Shown here in pieces: positions 60,022-61,000 of a DNA stretch of 61,000 nt (position 1 is its first letter; every line of letters begins with the position of its first letter). The notes below the pieces were generated by a model. That model saw nothing but the letters and a program-made list of their open reading frames with translations. It searched no databases and was not told the DNA's origin. The DNA comes from Flavobacteriales bacterium (lineage in GTDB: Bacteria > Bacteroidota > Bacteroidia > Flavobacteriales > Flavobacteriaceae). The stretch is taken from positions 1-61,000 of the forward strand of contig JAGXRF010000115.1 of NCBI GenBank assembly GCA_018335925.1, in the 5' to 3' direction. Made by a program: the position numbers and the translations under genes.

Positions 60022-60879
60022 ATGAAATCAATAAAAATATTGATGGCAATTACGCTATTGCTATCGTTTACAGCGTGTAACGCTAAAATCAAAAACGCTA
60101 AAACCGAAAGCGTAAAAATTTACGGTAACTGTGGTATGTGTGAAACGACCATTGAAAAAGCAGGGAATGTCAAGAAAGTAGCACAGGTAGATTGGAACAA
60201 AGATACCAAAATGGCTACCCTGACTTATGACCCAAGCAAAACCAATCAAGACGAAATCTTGAAACGCATTGCTTTGGCAGGTTACGATAGCGACCAATTT
60301 CTTGCACCTGATGATGTCTATGCGAAACTTCCTGAATGTTGTCAATACGACCGTGTAAAAAAATCGGAAACTGTAAAAGCAGTAGCGATTGACGAACATC
60401 ACAATCACGGTGGGGCAACTGACAAGTCAACAGAAACAAAGCAAGAAGTAAATCAACTCAAATCAGTTTTTGAAAACTACTTCGCACTAAAAGATGCTTT
60501 GGTAAAATCTGATGGCAACTTGGCTTCTGCCAAAGCAAAAGAATTGCTCAACGCTCTTAATGCCGTGCAGATGAACAAACTTTCCAATGAAGAACATACT
60601 GTTTGGATGAAAGTAATGAAGGACTTGATATTTGATACCGAACACATCGAAGAAACCAAAGATGATGGGCATCAAAGAGACCATTTCAATACTTTGTCTG
60701 ACAATATGTATCAACTTTTCAAAGTTTCCAAACAAGAAACGCCTACATATTACCAACATTGCCCAATGGCAAACAATGGTAAAGGTGCAAATTGGTTGAG
60801 TAAAGAAAACACCGTGAAGAACCCATACTACGGTTCTAAAATGCTGAGTTGTGGTAAAACGGTTGAAACAATAGAATAA
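60022..60879 (+). CDS. HMA and DUF3347 domain lipoprotein, copper handling
   Basis: A 285-residue exported lipoprotein (lipobox Phe-Thr-Ala-Cys at about 16-19). A heavy-metal-associated domain follows (about 30-95) with the metal-binding Gly-Asn-Cys-Gly-Met-Cys-Glu motif near 36-42. A histidine-rich linker (His-His-Asn-His) leads to a DUF3347 domain (about 140-285). Its end has His-Cys-Pro-Met-Ala and Met-Leu-Ser-Cys-Gly-Lys, a pattern also found at the C-terminus of CusB-type copper efflux adaptors. It probably binds or delivers copper or silver in the periplasm. Next gene starts at its stop codon. Domain calls are good; exact metal is inferred. Confidence 0.85.
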   Translation: MKSIKILMAITLLLSFTACNAKIKNAKTESVKIYGNCGMCETTIEKAGNVKKVAQVDWNKDTKMATLTYDPSKTNQDEILKRIALAGYDSDQFLAPDDVYAKLPECCQYDRVKKSETVKAVAIDEHHNHGGATDKSTETKQEVNQLKSVFENYFALKDALVKSDGNLASAKAKELLNALNAVQMNKLSNEEHTVWMKVMKDLIFDTEHIEETKDDGHQRDHFNTLSDNMYQLFKVSKQETPTYYQHCPMANNGKGANWLSKENTVKNPYYGSKMLSCGKTVETIE

Positions 60880-61000
60880 ATGAAACTATACATCAAAAAT
60901 ATGGTGTGTAGTCGCTGCAAAATGGTGGTGAAGTCTGAGTTGGAAAAACTCGGACTTCAACTACTTGCAGTTGATTTGGGCGAAGTAGAAACCGCAGCAC
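60880..61000 (+). CDS. N-terminus of a Cys-x-x-Cys protein, probably an AraC-type regulator (partial)
   Basis: The last 121 bases start a new ORF (ATG at 60880, overlapping none; it follows the lipoprotein stop TAA by no gap). The 40 visible residues include Met-Val-Cys-Ser-Arg-Cys-Lys-Met-Val-Val, an HMA-like metal motif, followed by Glu-Leu-Glu-Lys-Leu-Gly-Leu. In Bacteroidota metal-resistance operons I recall this N-terminus on AraC-family regulators of copper genes, but the DNA-binding part is outside the window, so an independent metallochaperone is also possible. The gene is cut by the window edge. Confidence 0.65.
   Translation, partial: MKLYIKNMVCSRCKMVVKSELEKLGLQLLAVDLGEVETAA

Overview
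The window is AT-rich chromosomal DNA from a member of the Bacteroidota, most likely a flavobacterium (family Flavobacteriaceae or a close relative). The reasons are Bacteroidota-type promoters (TTTG about 19-21 bases before TAnnTTTG), few Shine-Dalgarno sequences, carboxypeptidase-like regulatory domains on exported proteins, YtxJ of the bacillithiol system, a long SecA without a C-terminal zinc motif, and typical lineage genes such as DUF2795, DUF2200 and DUF2520. No rRNA, tRNA, phage, transposase or CRISPR array was found. Almost everything is ordinary core genome; the accessory signals are repeats and the start of a metal-resistance segment at the right edge.

Layout. 1-665: five tandem 133-bp units with hairpins. 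756-13043: mostly minus-strand genes: a lipoprotein, a GlcD-like FAD oxidase (divergent from meaB), small membrane proteins, DUF2200, then a run of dsbD, tilS, a beta-barrel protein, pabB and rnz. 14679-20493: a tightly overlapping plus-strand operon (DUF2520, kdsC, a UbiA-type prenyltransferase, maf, an MscS-type channel, a PIG-L deacetylase). 20541-24325: a lipoprotein, a DUF1801 protein, a cold-shock protein, a 35-residue membrane peptide coupled to a sodium/solute symporter, and ytxJ. 24452-36737: clpB, a Fur-family regulator, purA, a corrinoid adenosyltransferase (which with meaB points to B12-dependent methylmalonyl-CoA metabolism), secA, a 2,4-dienoyl-CoA reductase-like enzyme and a TerC protein. 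37573-43038: a complete RND efflux operon. 43438-49865: a sirtuin, an AlkD-like protein, a multi-PAS histidine kinase, ung and an FAD dehydrogenase. 50054-52439: a lipid-phosphatase plus phosphoethanolamine-transferase pair, probably lipid A remodelling. 52424-59032 (minus): an rRNA methyltransferase, an EamA transporter, an LptF/G permease, tgt, small proteins and creD. 59558-61000: a cysteine-rich exported protein, an HMA/DUF3347 lipoprotein and the start of a CxxC regulator.

The most noteworthy non-gene structures are: the 133-bp array; two inverted copies of a 209/210-bp MITE-like element with terminal inverted repeats, 19 kb apart; two heptanucleotide tracts between tgt and the LptF/G gene; a DUF2200 pseudogene; a near-perfect 20-bp inverted repeat at the edge of the metal segment; several TAnnTTTG boxes only 3-5 bases before start codons, suggesting leaderless mRNAs; and a divergent ytxJ/clpB region with a 42-bp-spaced direct repeat and a sigma-54-like element. 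I did not find a convincing wholly new multi-gene system. The best candidates for something undescribed are the tandem array, the MITE-like family and the small membrane peptide paired with the symporter.
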